Shown here: positions 1 to 4,903 of the stretch, piece after piece
How positions within the stretch are numbered: position 1 is the first letter of the stretch
Layout: the number at the start of each line of letters is the position of its first letter
Origin: a virus
Strand: one strand, 5' to 3'
Length of the DNA: 45,919 nucleotides
IMG/VR virus record: IMGVR_UViG_3300010885_005461
Span: 1-45,919 of that record
Notes under the pieces: generated by a model
Database searches by the model: none
What the model saw: only the letters and a program-made list of their open reading frames with translations
What the model was told of the DNA's origin: nothing
Position numbers and translations under genes: made by a program

Positions 1-335
1 TCACCCGAGTTATCGTTCCCATCTCCGCCATGATCACCGCCATTATCAGTATGATCACCATCACCGTGACCGTTGTCACCGGAGTTATCGTCAGAACCAT
101 CATCGTCACCATTATCATCATCATCATCATTATTATCATCAGGCTTATCAGGCGTCTTAGCTTCCTTGATATTAGGAGTCTTAACATCCTTAGTTAATCC
201 GCCTTTACAAGAAGTATAAAGCAACTTGGAATTTGTTATATTCCGATTACAGTCCTTGTGAATTGTTCCTGCATTTGCTATTCCAAATGGAATTAATAGA
301 GCAGCAAAAGCTACGGTCATCAAAAGCTTATTCAT
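1..335 (-). CDS. Secreted Asp/Asn/Gly-rich protein, 3' end outside window
   Basis: The frame opens at ATG 335 and is still open at position 1, so the C-terminus lies outside the window (at least 111 residues). Residues 1-23 form a signal peptide: MNK, a hydrophobic core ending in FGIANA, and a probable cleavage after ANA. Two cysteines follow (CNRN and TSCKGG). From about residue 68 the chain becomes almost pure Asp, Asn, Gly, Ser and His, encoded by near-repeated GAT/AAT codons. Such tracts can bind calcium or act as flexible spacers, but no family is recognised. A periplasmic or envelope location is inferred from the signal peptide. The gene lies downstream of the HNH gene with a 16-bp gap. 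Confidence 0.75.
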   Translation of the reverse strand, partial: MNKLLMTVAFAALLIPFGIANAGTIHKDCNRNITNSKLLYTSCKGGLTKDVKTPNIKEAKTPDKPDDNNDDDDDNGDDDGSDDNSGDNGHGDGDHTDNGGDHGGDGNDNSG

Positions 336-351
336 AGTATATTCCTTTTCA

Positions 352-684
352 TTACTCACTTAGTCTGTTAAGTTTAGCACGTTCTGCTACTTCTGTCAAG
401 AGATTTGTATTAGCTTTAATAGTGGCCGCATCTTCTACTACATTTGGATTATATTGTTTGAAATTATTTCCATGACCTATTAGAATATGGCATTTATTTT
501 CCATACATAGGGTAATCAAATTTGTAGGTTCTAATTCTAGATCGGGATATAGATGATATGGTTTTTTATGATGCACATTCAGATTTTGATCTGTACTGCA
601 AGCTTGACATAATGGCTCAATTTGTAGGTGTGCATGTTGAACTGCCGGCCAGTGGGGGCTTCGTTCTCTTGTTATATCTGACAT
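352..684 (-). CDS. HNH endonuclease domain protein
   Basis: This 110-residue protein carries a full HNH/zinc-finger nuclease core: CQAC at 26-29, the HH pair at 38-39, a YPDLELEP turn, Asn55 in NLITLC, and C60/C65/H66 in CMENKCHI before a final IGHG. Phage HNH proteins of this size are either free-standing homing endonucleases or terminase-associated nickases. The position between an unrelated gene and a tRNA array fits a mobile free-standing enzyme. AGGAGG lies 7 nt before ATG 684, but both elements fall inside a perfect 9-bp hairpin (680-702), suggesting the message is kept silent unless transcription starts inside it. Function is known at family level; specificity cannot be read. Confidence 0.85.
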   Translation of the reverse strand: MSDITRERSPHWPAVQHAHLQIEPLCQACSTDQNLNVHHKKPYHLYPDLELEPTNLITLCMENKCHILIGHGNNFKQYNPNVVEDAATIKANTNLLTEVAERAKLNRLSE

Positions 685-710
685 AGGATGTCCTCCTATG
701 TCTATTTATG
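680..710 (-). promoter_or_regulatory. Hairpin sequestering HNH RBS and start codon, with late-promoter-like box
   Basis: Positions 680-688 and 694-702 are a perfect 9-bp inverted repeat around a 5-nt loop. In the minus-strand RNA this pairs the HNH start codon with the 5' arm and places the AGGAGG ribosome site in the stem and loop. Directly upstream, 703-710 reads CATAAATA on the minus strand, 7 of 8 matches to the T4 late promoter TATAAATA. A transcript starting from it would begin within the 5' arm and lose the hairpin. Confidence 0.6.
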
Positions 711-713
711 AAT

Positions 714-789
714 TGGTGCGTCATGGTAGAATCGAACTACCTTTTCCGGCTTATGAGACCGGCGAGATGCCCATCACCTCCCAAGACGC
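714..789 (-). tRNA. tRNA-Met (CAT)
   Basis: Cloverleaf with 7-nt anticodon loop CTCATAA on a 5-bp stem, canonical TTCGATT T-loop and encoded CCA (714-716). The acceptor stem has one T-T mismatch. It is one of three CAT tRNAs here; initiator, elongator and lysidine-Ile2 identities cannot be separated by eye. Confidence 0.9.
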
Positions 790-794
790 ATTAA

Positions 795-870
795 TGGTGC
801 TGCCTCTCTGAATCGAACAGAGTCCCCACGCTCTTCAGGCGTATGTACGCACCAGCTATACCAAGGCAGC
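795..870 (-). tRNA. tRNA-Phe (GAA)
   Basis: Anticodon loop CTGAAGA on a TACGC/GCGTG stem, T-arm CTCTG/CAGAG with TTCGATT loop, perfect GCTGCCT/AGGCAGC acceptor stem, discriminator A and encoded CCA. It lies 5 bp from the preceding tRNA-Met gene. Confidence 0.9.
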
Positions 871-875
871 ATTTA

Positions 876-935
876 TTTACTTTTATTTAATAATTTCTAT
901 ATTATCATCATCCGAGTACTTTGGTAGAATAAATA
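876..935 (+). promoter_or_regulatory. Possible plus-strand promoters for the 960-1274 gene
   Basis: Two weak candidates precede the only plus-strand gene. One is a sigma70-like pair, TTTACT at 876 and TATATT at 898, spaced 16 bp. The other is AATAAATA at 928-935, 7 of 8 matches to the T4 late box TATAAATA. The region is very AT-rich, so either could be chance. Confidence 0.35.
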
Positions 936-959
936 TGCATGTGATGGAGGAAAGCACAC

Positions 960-1274
960 ATGTTCTTTAAAAAACTACATTATAAACTAGACACCATCAT
1001 TGAACAAAACGATTTAATTCTTCATCGTCTTAACTTAATTCTCTTAAAGGAAAAAACAATCATGGCAAATCTAGACTCACTAACCGTTGCTCTAACTGCT
1101 GAAACAAATGCAGTCGCAGCCGCTGTAACTCTAATTGTATCTCTAGCAGAACAGATCAAGGCCGTTTCAAACGACCAGGCTGCTGTTGATGCTCTTGCTG
1201 ACCAGTTCACTGCACAAGCTCAAGCTCTTGCTGACGCTGTTGCAGCTAATACGCCAGCAGCACCTGTAGTATAA
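960..1274 (+). CDS. Ala-rich helical protein, only plus-strand gene
   Basis: This 104-residue frame is the only supported plus-strand gene. GGAGGAAA lies just before ATG 960. A second ATG at 1062 has its own AAAGGA site and would give a 70-residue product starting MANLDSLTVAL. The downstream part is strongly Ala/Val/Leu/Gln-rich with heptad-like spacing (TLIVSLAEQIKAV, ADQFTAQAQALADAV) and ends NTPAAPVV, resembling small coiled-coil phage proteins of unknown role, possibly virion-associated. The shorter product is what such proteins usually look like; the 34-residue basic N-terminal extension may be separate or optional. The gene abuts the minus-strand gene ending at 1275, and a hairpin at 1283-1323 may terminate it. 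Late-type expression is inferred from orientation and a weak late box. Confidence 0.7.
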   Translation: MFFKKLHYKLDTIIEQNDLILHRLNLILLKEKTIMANLDSLTVALTAETNAVAAAVTLIVSLAEQIKAVSNDQAAVDALADQFTAQAQALADAVAANTPAAPVV

Positions 1275-1412
1275 TCATTCTTGAAGAAGCTTCTTTTCTG
1301 TTGATTCAGTTAGAAGCTTCTTCTTCTCTTCATACTTTTCATTCGTCAAATTATGCCAACCGATACATTTACCAGTTGGTGATCGACCACAGCCACAGTT
1401 TTTCTCAGTCAT
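1275..1412 (-). CDS. 45-residue CDGSH-like Cys/His protein
   Basis: Reading from ATG 1412 gives 45 residues; the same frame extends upstream only through a tRNA-Ser gene, so the shorter start is chosen. Residues 6-20 read CGCGRSPTGKCIGWH, close to the CDGSH iron-sulfur pattern C-x-C-x2-S-x3-P-x-C-D-G-S-H, with one residue fewer before the third Cys and CIGWH replacing CDGSH. The rest is a charged helix. If genuine it could bind a 2Fe-2S cluster or zinc through three Cys and one His. It sits inside the tRNA array, tail to tail with the plus-strand gene. No function is assigned. Confidence 0.65.
   Translation of the reverse strand: MTEKNCGCGRSPTGKCIGWHNLTNEKYEEKKKLLTESTEKKLLQE
1283..1323. terminator. 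Candidate terminator hairpin after the plus-strand gene
   Basis: An 11-bp perfect inverted repeat, GAAGAAGCTTC (1283-1293) and GAAGCTTCTTC (1313-1323), starts 8 bp after the plus-strand stop and is followed by T-rich sequence. It is also coding for the tail of the minus-strand gene (KLLTESTEKKLL), so the repeat could partly reflect codon repetition. Confidence 0.4.
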
Positions 1413-1432
1413 ACTTAGCACCTTTTGTTTTA

Positions 1433-1520
1433 TGGCGGATAGTGTAGGATTCGAACCCACGGAACCTTTCGGTCCTCCGGTTTTCAGGACCGGCGCCATA
1501 GACCACTCGACCAACTATCC
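1433..1520 (-). tRNA. tRNA-Ser (TGA), C33 variant
   Basis: Type II tRNA with long variable arm, TTCGAAT T-loop, G73 and encoded CCA. The anticodon loop is CCTGAAA on a CCGGT/ACCGG stem, so the nearly universal U33 is C. Anticodon TGA and G73 agree with serine identity. Confidence 0.85.
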
Positions 1521-1620
1521 ATTATTCGCACCGTTTTCTTATAGTGGTTACGGCCTCCACTTCTTTATTGATTAGCGAGAGTTCCCAGTCAATTACAGTC
1601 CACTCACAATACTCTAATGA

Positions 1621-1712
1621 TGGAGCACCCGACAGGATTCGAACCTGCATTAGTCTTACGACCATTTCCAGTTACCTTTATCTTGGTTCGTAGCCAAGGG
1701 GGATACGGATGC
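1621..1712 (-). tRNA. Atypical tRNA-like gene (ACG arm or GGA loop)
   Basis: A perfect 7-bp acceptor stem with U73 and encoded CCA and a normal T-arm (TTCGAAT loop) are clear. The interior is not canonical. A perfect 5-bp, 7-nt-loop arm CTTGG/CCAAG shows CTACGAA, an ACG (Arg) anticodon, but leaves no room for a D-arm. A CTGGAAA stretch further on could be a Ser GGA loop on a poor stem. A 5-bp hairpin with a GTAA tetraloop follows. Length is 92 nt with CCA. It may be degenerate, D-armless or a novel tRNA-like RNA. Confidence 0.5.
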
Positions 1713-1717
1713 ATTAT

Positions 1718-1793
1718 TGGAGGGACAGACTGGACTTGAACCAGCACCTCAAGGATTTGCAGTCCTGCGTATTAACCATCTTACTCCTGTCCC
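1718..1793 (-). tRNA. tRNA-Cys (GCA)
   Basis: Anticodon loop CTGCAAA, GGGACAG/CTGTCCC acceptor stem, U73 (the cysteine determinant) and encoded CCA, 5 bp from the atypical tRNA. Confidence 0.92.
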
Positions 1794-1810
1794 ATTAACT
1801 TATATAGTAT

Positions 1811-1884
1811 TGGCTGCCAGGCATGGATTCGAACCACGATAGCATGAGTCAGAGTCATGCGTCCTACCGTTAGACGACCCGGCA
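1811..1884 (-). tRNA. tRNA-Gln (CTG)
   Basis: Anticodon loop CTCTGAC on CATGA/TCATG, T-loop TTCGAAT, weak first pair U1-A72 and G73, as usual for glutamine tRNAs, with encoded CCA. Confidence 0.9.
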
Positions 1885-2000
1885 ATGAATTGAATCTACC
1901 GCACGTTTATTGGCAGCATTGCGATGTGAGATTGCGACTTGTATCTAAGATCGGCCGACCAAAGATCCTTTAGTATTCACAATCGCCTCGAGGACGTAAT

Positions 2001-2075
2001 TGGTACCACCCGGAGGAATCGAACCGCCGTAACAGGTTTCACAGACCTGCGTCTTAGCCATTAGACTAGAGTGGC
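2001..2075 (-). tRNA. tRNA-His (GTG)
   Basis: Anticodon loop CTGTGAA on CAGGT/ACCTG. The T-stem GGCGG/CCTCC has one mismatch. The G(-1):C73 pair usual for bacterial His tRNA is not encoded; the discriminator is A. CCA is encoded. Confidence 0.85.
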
Positions 2076-2081
2076 ATGAAT

Positions 2082-2168
2082 TGGTGGTCCTTCACTTTCA
2101 TCAGAACCTTCTCCACGATTTTCCGCTGGTCTATAGTCCGAAAACTAATCATCGATGCTGGACGGACC
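2082..2168 (-). other. Degenerate tRNA-like spacer ending in CCA
   Basis: GGTCCGT at one end and AAGGACC-A-CCA at the other pair 6 of 7 bases like an acceptor stem with encoded CCA, at tRNA length. No recognisable T-loop or anticodon arm lies between them. It may be a decayed tRNA or a processing spacer. Confidence 0.25.
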
Positions 2169-2193
2169 GTTGTACACCGGCCGTGGTAGAGTT

Positions 2194-2269
2194 TGGTTGC
2201 GGGTGAATGATTCGAACAAACGATTTCCTGGTTATGAGCCAAGCGAGATGACCACTTCTCTAACCCGCA
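2194..2269 (-). tRNA. tRNA-Met (CAT), second copy
   Basis: Anticodon loop CTCATAA on CTTGG/CCAGG, acceptor TGCGGGT/ACCCGCA, A73, encoded CCA. The T-stem GTTTG/CATTC has two T-T mismatches, so this copy may be weakly functional. It lacks the three G-C pairs of a bacterial initiator anticodon stem. Confidence 0.85.
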
Positions 2270-2272
2270 ATA

Positions 2273-2404
2273 TTACTTAAATGTACTAATGTATACTTCT
2301 TTCTTTTTGTCATAAACCTGTGAGACCAGTTTGTAACCGAATCTCACATACTGCTTGGCCAACGACTTAGCTCCGATAGCAGATAATGAAGTGAGTTTGA
2401 ACAT
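2273..2404 (-). CDS. Small basic protein, unknown function
   Basis: This 43-residue frame starts at ATG 2404, chosen because GGAG lies 5 nt upstream; a second ATG 3 nt earlier is too close to the site, and the longer frame runs back into tRNA-Glu. The product (MFKLTSLSAIGAKSL...) is basic with no Cys and no membrane segment. It fills the gap between tRNA-Met and tRNA-Glu. No family is recognised. Confidence 0.5.
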   Translation of the reverse strand: MFKLTSLSAIGAKSLAKQYVRFGYKLVSQVYDKKKEVYISTFK

Positions 2405-2418
2405 CATAACTCCTTGAT

Positions 2419-2496
2419 TGGTCCTTCGTATCGGATTTGAACCGATGATCTCCACGCTTGAAAGGCGGGTATGTTGGACCGCTACACTAACGAAGG
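2419..2496 (-). tRNA. tRNA-Glu (TTC)
   Basis: Anticodon loop CTTTCAA, T-arm ATCGG/CCGAT, perfect CCTTCGT/ACGAAGG acceptor stem, encoded CCA. The anticodon stem CCCGC/GCGTG has one C-T mismatch. Confidence 0.88.
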
Positions 2497-2502
2497 TTAA
2501 TT

Positions 2503-2578
2503 TGGAGAACCCTCTGGGATTCGAACCCAGGACAGACGGATTAAAAGCCCGCTACTCTAACCACTGAGTTAAGGGTTC
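2503..2578 (-). tRNA. tRNA-Lys (TTT)
   Basis: Anticodon loop CTTTTAA on GCGGG/TCCGT, perfect GAACCCT/AGGGTTC acceptor stem, encoded CCA. The discriminator is T rather than the usual A. Confidence 0.9.
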
Positions 2579-2583
2579 ATTGT

Positions 2584-2657
2584 TGGCTCGGGGACTAGGA
2601 TTCGAACCCAGATAGATGGTACCAAAAACCATCGTCCTACCGTTAGACGATCCCCGA
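2584..2657 (-). tRNA. tRNA-Gln (TTG)
   Basis: Anticodon loop TTTTGGT on ATGGT/ACCAT, acceptor stem from U1 to G73, encoded CCA. Together with the CTG copy it covers both Gln codons. Confidence 0.9.
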
Positions 2658-2662
2658 ATGAA

Positions 2663-2736
2663 TGGTTGGCCAGTAGGGAATCGAACCCTCGTCAGACGCC
2701 TATCAAGCGCCCACTTTACCACTAAGCTACAAGCCA
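2663..2736 (-). tRNA. tRNA-Ile (GAT)
   Basis: Anticodon loop TTGATAG on GGCGC/GCGTC, T-loop TTCGATT, A73, encoded CCA. One T-T mismatch in the acceptor stem. Confidence 0.88.
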
Positions 2737-2932
2737 ATATATTCTTTACACCTTATCGGTTCAGCCCAATGCGCTTATTGAGGTAGGCAATCCGATATTA
2801 GCAAGCATTCCCCTCTGATAGTCTTGCGAGGTCTCTCCAGTCTGTTCTAGAATACTGGATAACTTTGTTGTGGCGGCAATATTAACGACCTTTGCTCTTA
2901 CAATCGGGACGGTCATGCGAGTGCCACAGATT
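2737..2932. other. 196-bp spacer in tRNA array with nested inverted repeats
   Basis: No gene is seen. Three short stems are visible: TATCGG/CCGATA around 2756-2795, GCAAG/CTTGC around 2800-2826 and CCAGT/ACTGG around 2838-2859. They could form a structured RNA processed with the tRNA precursor, but stems of 5-6 bp arise by chance in this length. Confidence 0.3.
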
Positions 2933-3018
2933 TGGTGGGTGAGGTTGGATTCGAACCAACTAAGTACTAGACAGGGGATTTACAGTCCGCCGCAACTCGC
3001 CGTCGTTGCCGCTCACCC
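2933..3018 (-). tRNA. tRNA-Tyr (GTA)
   Basis: Type II tRNA with long variable arm, anticodon loop CTGTAAA, T-arm GTTGG/CCAAC, perfect GGGTGAG/CTCACCC acceptor stem, A73 and encoded CCA. Confidence 0.92.
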
Positions 3019-3135
3019 AAACTGTTGTCGACCTCACAGTATTTGGTCGACTGTCTGACATTCGTGACATATCTTGATAACATTATTCCAACCTCAAGCG
3101 GATGGTGTTTCAAGCGTATGTAGTCAGATCAAAAT

Positions 3136-3210
3136 TGGTGGACCGCCAGGGAATCGAACCCTGACCCTCGCCGTGCAAAGGCGATGTGCTCCCATTATCA
3201 CTAGCAGCCC
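3136..3210 (-). tRNA. tRNA-Ala (TGC)
   Basis: Anticodon loop TTTGCAC on TCGCC/GGCGA, T-loop TTCGATT, A73, encoded CCA. The acceptor stem includes G-T wobbles; the G3-U70 alanine determinant is compatible (third pair G-T). Confidence 0.9.
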
Positions 3211-3216
3211 GTTATT

Positions 3217-3432
3217 TTATAAATCTTCGATCTTCAGCGGGATACGCTGCCAATCGCTTTCTTTCTTTTTACCGTCCCGAACAGCCACATGATCATCAAT
3301 GAAGTCAGGCGGCACTCTCGGATTAAGATACTTCAACTCTTCAGCACTATACGAATTAGGATCACGCATAATACCAGCTTTGATGAAATGCTCTTGCATG
3401 TCCATCACTTGTTTGATTGTCAACTTTGCCAT
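3217..3432 (-). CDS. Hypothetical protein, 71 residues
   Basis: ATG 3432 follows an AGGACAG ribosome site and a strong promoter at 3456-3484, which makes this small frame credible. The product begins with a short helical part (KLTIKQVMDMQEHFIKAGI), continues with an acidic YSAEELKYLNPRVPPDFIDDHV stretch split over residues 28-49, and ends basic. No signal peptide, membrane segment or metal-binding residues are visible and no family is recognised. Flanked by tRNA-Ala and tRNA-Trp. Confidence 0.7.
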   Translation of the reverse strand: MAKLTIKQVMDMQEHFIKAGIMRDPNSYSAEELKYLNPRVPPDFIDDHVAVRDGKKKESDWQRIPLKIEDL

Positions 3433-3455
3433 TCTGTCCTCGTCATTATTGTTAT

Positions 3456-3484
3456 ATTATAGACGAAGCAGTTGCTAATGTCAA
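3456..3484 (-). promoter_or_regulatory. Sigma70-type promoter, TTGACA-17-TATAAT
   Basis: Perfect consensus -35 (3479-3484) and -10 (3456-3461) separated by 17 bp on the minus strand. Predicted start about 3449, giving a short leader to the ATG at 3432 and reading on into tRNA-Ala. Confidence 0.85.
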
Positions 3485-3493
3485 CACTCTAAT

Positions 3494-3567
3494 TGGCACC
3501 AGTGCAAGGACTCGAACCCTGGATTTTGATTTTGGAGATCAACGTGTTACCACTACACTACACTGAT
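3494..3567 (-). tRNA. tRNA-Trp (CCA)
   Basis: Anticodon loop CTCCAAA on TTGAT/ATCAA, T-loop TTCGAGT, G73 and encoded CCA. It lies just upstream of the 3456 promoter, whose -35 is 9 bp away. Confidence 0.9.
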
Positions 3568-3750
3568 AGAATTGCGTCCCTGTTTAACGAGAATCGGGAG
3601 GCTCGGCTGGTACACACAAGAGCAGACTTAAGCAACCACTCTATAGTAATCCAGCGATTGAATTGGGTCACGTTTTTAAAGAGGACGCAACACCCCTCTA
3701 TGTGCCAGCACTCACCCATGACGGCGCAAGCCTGAGTACACAACTTGAAT
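3568..3750. other. 183-bp tRNA-array spacer with enclosing 8-bp repeat
   Basis: No gene is visible. TTGCGTCC at 3572-3579 pairs with GGACGCAA at 3683-3690, enclosing shorter pairs CGAG/CTCG and GCTGG/CCAGC. A folded RNA is possible, but an 8-bp match over this length is only mildly unexpected. Confidence 0.25.
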
Positions 3751-3829
3751 TGGTCAGCCTGGTTGGATTCGAACCAACGAGCCCCTGCTTCCAAGGCAGG
3801 TGGGAACGGCCAGACTTCCCCACAGGCTG
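3751..3829 (-). tRNA. tRNA-Pro (TGG)
   Basis: Anticodon loop CTTGGAA on CCTGC/GCAGG, T-arm GTTGG/CCAAC, perfect CAGCCTG/CAGGCTG acceptor stem beginning C1, A73, encoded CCA. Confidence 0.92.
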
Positions 3830-3835
3830 TTATAC

Positions 3836-3909
3836 TGGCGATTCTGGCGAGGCTCAAACTCGCTTTTCCTCTTAGACAGAGAGGTGTGATATCCATTCAC
3901 TACAGAACC
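3836..3909 (-). tRNA. tRNA-Asp (GTC)
   Basis: Anticodon loop CTGTCTA on CCTCT/AGAGG, T-arm GCGAG/CTCGC with TTTGAGC loop, G73 (aspartate determinant), encoded CCA. Confidence 0.9.
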
Positions 3910-4003
3910 ATTGATAGTTTAGAAGGTAATGTATTTTTACGCAAGGTTGCTACTCGGGGTTTCCATTTTACAGTTGGCCCACTACCCACACTACACTTCT
4001 AAT

Positions 4004-4078
4004 TGGTGTGCCAGAAGAGAATTGAACTCTTGACCGTCGGTTTAAGAGACCGCTGCTCTACCACTGAGCTACTGGCGC
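4004..4078 (-). tRNA. tRNA-Lys (CTT)
   Basis: Anticodon loop CTCTTAA on GCGGT/ACCGA, T-arm AAGAG/CTCTT with TTCAATT loop, A73, encoded CCA. One C-A mismatch in the acceptor stem. Second lysine isoacceptor in the array. Confidence 0.88.
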
Positions 4079-4082
4079 ATAT

Positions 4083-4157
4083 TGGAGCGGGAAATGGGGA
4101 TCGAACCCACGACATTCACGTTGGCAACGTGACGCTCTACCTCTGAGCTATACCCGC
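4083..4157 (-). tRNA. tRNA-Gly (GCC)
   Basis: Anticodon loop TTGCCAA on TCACG/CGTGA, acceptor stem GCGGGTA/TTCCCGC with the expected U73 for glycine, encoded CCA. Confidence 0.92.
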
Positions 4158-4161
4158 ATAT

Positions 4162-4247
4162 TGGCTCGGTCGGCAGGCATCGAACCTGCATTGTCTTTCG
4201 ACGGCGGATTAACAGTCCGCTGGGTTTACCAATTCTCCTACGACCGA
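4162..4247 (-). tRNA. tRNA-Asn (GTT), long variable region
   Basis: Anticodon loop CTGTTAA on GCGGA/TCCGC, T-arm TGCAGG/CCTGC with TTCGATG loop, G73, encoded CCA. The variable region of about 14 nt contains a small GTC-GAAA-GAC hairpin, unusual for an Asn tRNA, which is normally type I. Confidence 0.88.
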
Positions 4248-4285
4248 ATATATTGTTACTATCCAATATTTTATTATCACTTCCG

Positions 4286-4394
4286 AGATACACCAGCTAG
4301 TTTAGTTCGATAAGCTAGTATCGGACGCAGACGTTTCGAACCAACCTGTCGTCCTGTCTGGTGTATCTTGGAAGAGATAACTTTCGTTATCTCT
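4286..4394 (-). ncRNA. Candidate structured RNA (three-helix element plus GAAA hairpin)
   Basis: In the 177-bp gap between tRNA-Asn and the 4425-4619 gene the minus strand can form a 9-bp hairpin capped by a GAAA tetraloop (4373-4394). A perfect 11-bp helix joining 4286-4296 to 4358-4368 follows 4 nt later. Inside that helix sit two further hairpins: 4323-4327 with 4350-4354, and 4297-4304 with 4311-4318. The result is a compact three-way junction. There is no T-loop or anticodon, so it is not a tRNA, and there is no U-run, so it is not a simple terminator. The GNRA loop appears only on the strand that carries the tRNAs. Confidence 0.6.
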
Positions 4395-4424
4395 AGGAAC
4401 TTAACAATGTAAATCAGCAGACCG

Positions 4425-4619
4425 TTACTCCTTGAGGTCACTAAAGGACCGACTACGAGGCTCCTGATTAAAAGAGCCAGTAGCAAAGACAACGGTATCA
4501 TCGGGAGCAATCTCCCGCTTTGCACGTAGATCCCATCCCGGATGGATGAAATCTGGTAAACCAAAAATCTGACAGGCACGAACGTATTCGTCGCCCTTAA
4601 ACCCTACGAAGTGAAGCAT
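4425..4619 (-). CDS. Conserved small phage protein, 64 residues
   Basis: ATG 4619 is preceded by AGGTGAG and by the palindrome-type promoter at 4653-4681. The product runs MLHFVGFKGDEYVRAC, then FGLPDFIHPGWDLRA, a REIAPDDTVVFATG strand segment and a charged tail. The pattern suggests a small compact protein, and similar short proteins are annotated as hypothetical in phages of alphaproteobacteria (from memory, not searched). No catalytic motif is visible. It is transcribed as a separate unit, because a strong terminator at 4721-4754 isolates it from upstream genes. Confidence 0.8.
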   Translation of the reverse strand: MLHFVGFKGDEYVRACQIFGLPDFIHPGWDLRAKREIAPDDTVVFATGSFNQEPRSRSFSDLKE

Positions 4620-4652
4620 TCTCTCACCTCTTTCTCAATCTCTTACATACTG

Positions 4653-4707
4653 GATATAGTGACTGCAAGTCTCTTTTTCAACGTTTGTTTTTGCATATCA
4701 GCTATGT
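4653..4707 (-). promoter_or_regulatory. Palindrome-type promoter A
   Basis: On the minus strand: a GCATA-N5-TATGT near-palindrome (4693-4707), an 11-bp gap, -35 TTGAAA (4676-4681), a 17-bp spacer and -10 TATATC (4653-4658) followed by CAGTA. The same architecture and spacing recur at 9492-9546 and 41382-41436. Transcription should start near 4646. Here an ATG at that point is followed directly by TAA; the real gene starts at 4619. Confidence 0.75.
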
Positions 4708-4720
4708 CATCCTTGCATAA

Positions 4721-4754
4721 CTAAAAACCCCCGAAGCTTTCGCTATCGGGGGTT
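4721..4754 (-). terminator. Strong Rho-independent terminator
   Basis: AACCCCCGA pairs with TCGGGGGTT, with an inner AGC/GCT and a GAAA loop on the minus strand, followed by TTTTT. It ends transcription from the mini unit at 4785-4932 and isolates the gene at 4425. Confidence 0.92.
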
Positions 4755-4784
4755 CCTGAGAATCTAAGTCTGATCTAAGACTTA

Positions 4785-4868
4785 TTACACAGTACCCCCA
4801 TTGTCGGCCCATGCTGATGGGCGACCTTCTGGTTGATTATTTGTAATCGGGCAATAGTGAGATTTCAT
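4785..4868 (-). CDS. Possible 27-residue peptide in a stand-alone transcription unit
   Basis: Between a sigma70-type promoter (4904-4932) and a strong terminator (4721-4754) the only sizeable minus-strand frame starts at ATG 4868: MKSHYCPITNNQPEGRPSAW followed by ADNGGTV. CGGAA sits immediately before the ATG, a weakly placed ribosome site. The transcript also has a GCCCAT/ATGGGC hairpin (around 4808-4823, inside the frame) and a TAAGTC/GACTTA hairpin (4764-4783). It could be a microprotein or a small RNA of about 175 nt. Confidence 0.4.
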   Translation of the reverse strand: MKSHYCPITNNQPEGRPSAWADNGGTV

Positions 4869-4903
4869 TTCCGTCTTTTCTTTAACGCTTAACTTATATT
4901 CTA

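Noticed and set aside
3558-3896. Minus-strand 112-codon frame across the Trp, Pro and Asp tRNA region
   Set aside because: It runs through tRNA genes and spacers; the tRNA structures explain the sequence.
4277-4579. Minus-strand 100-codon frame at 4277-4579
   Set aside because: Overlaps the RNA hairpins and the better supported 64-residue gene in a different frame, without ribosome site.
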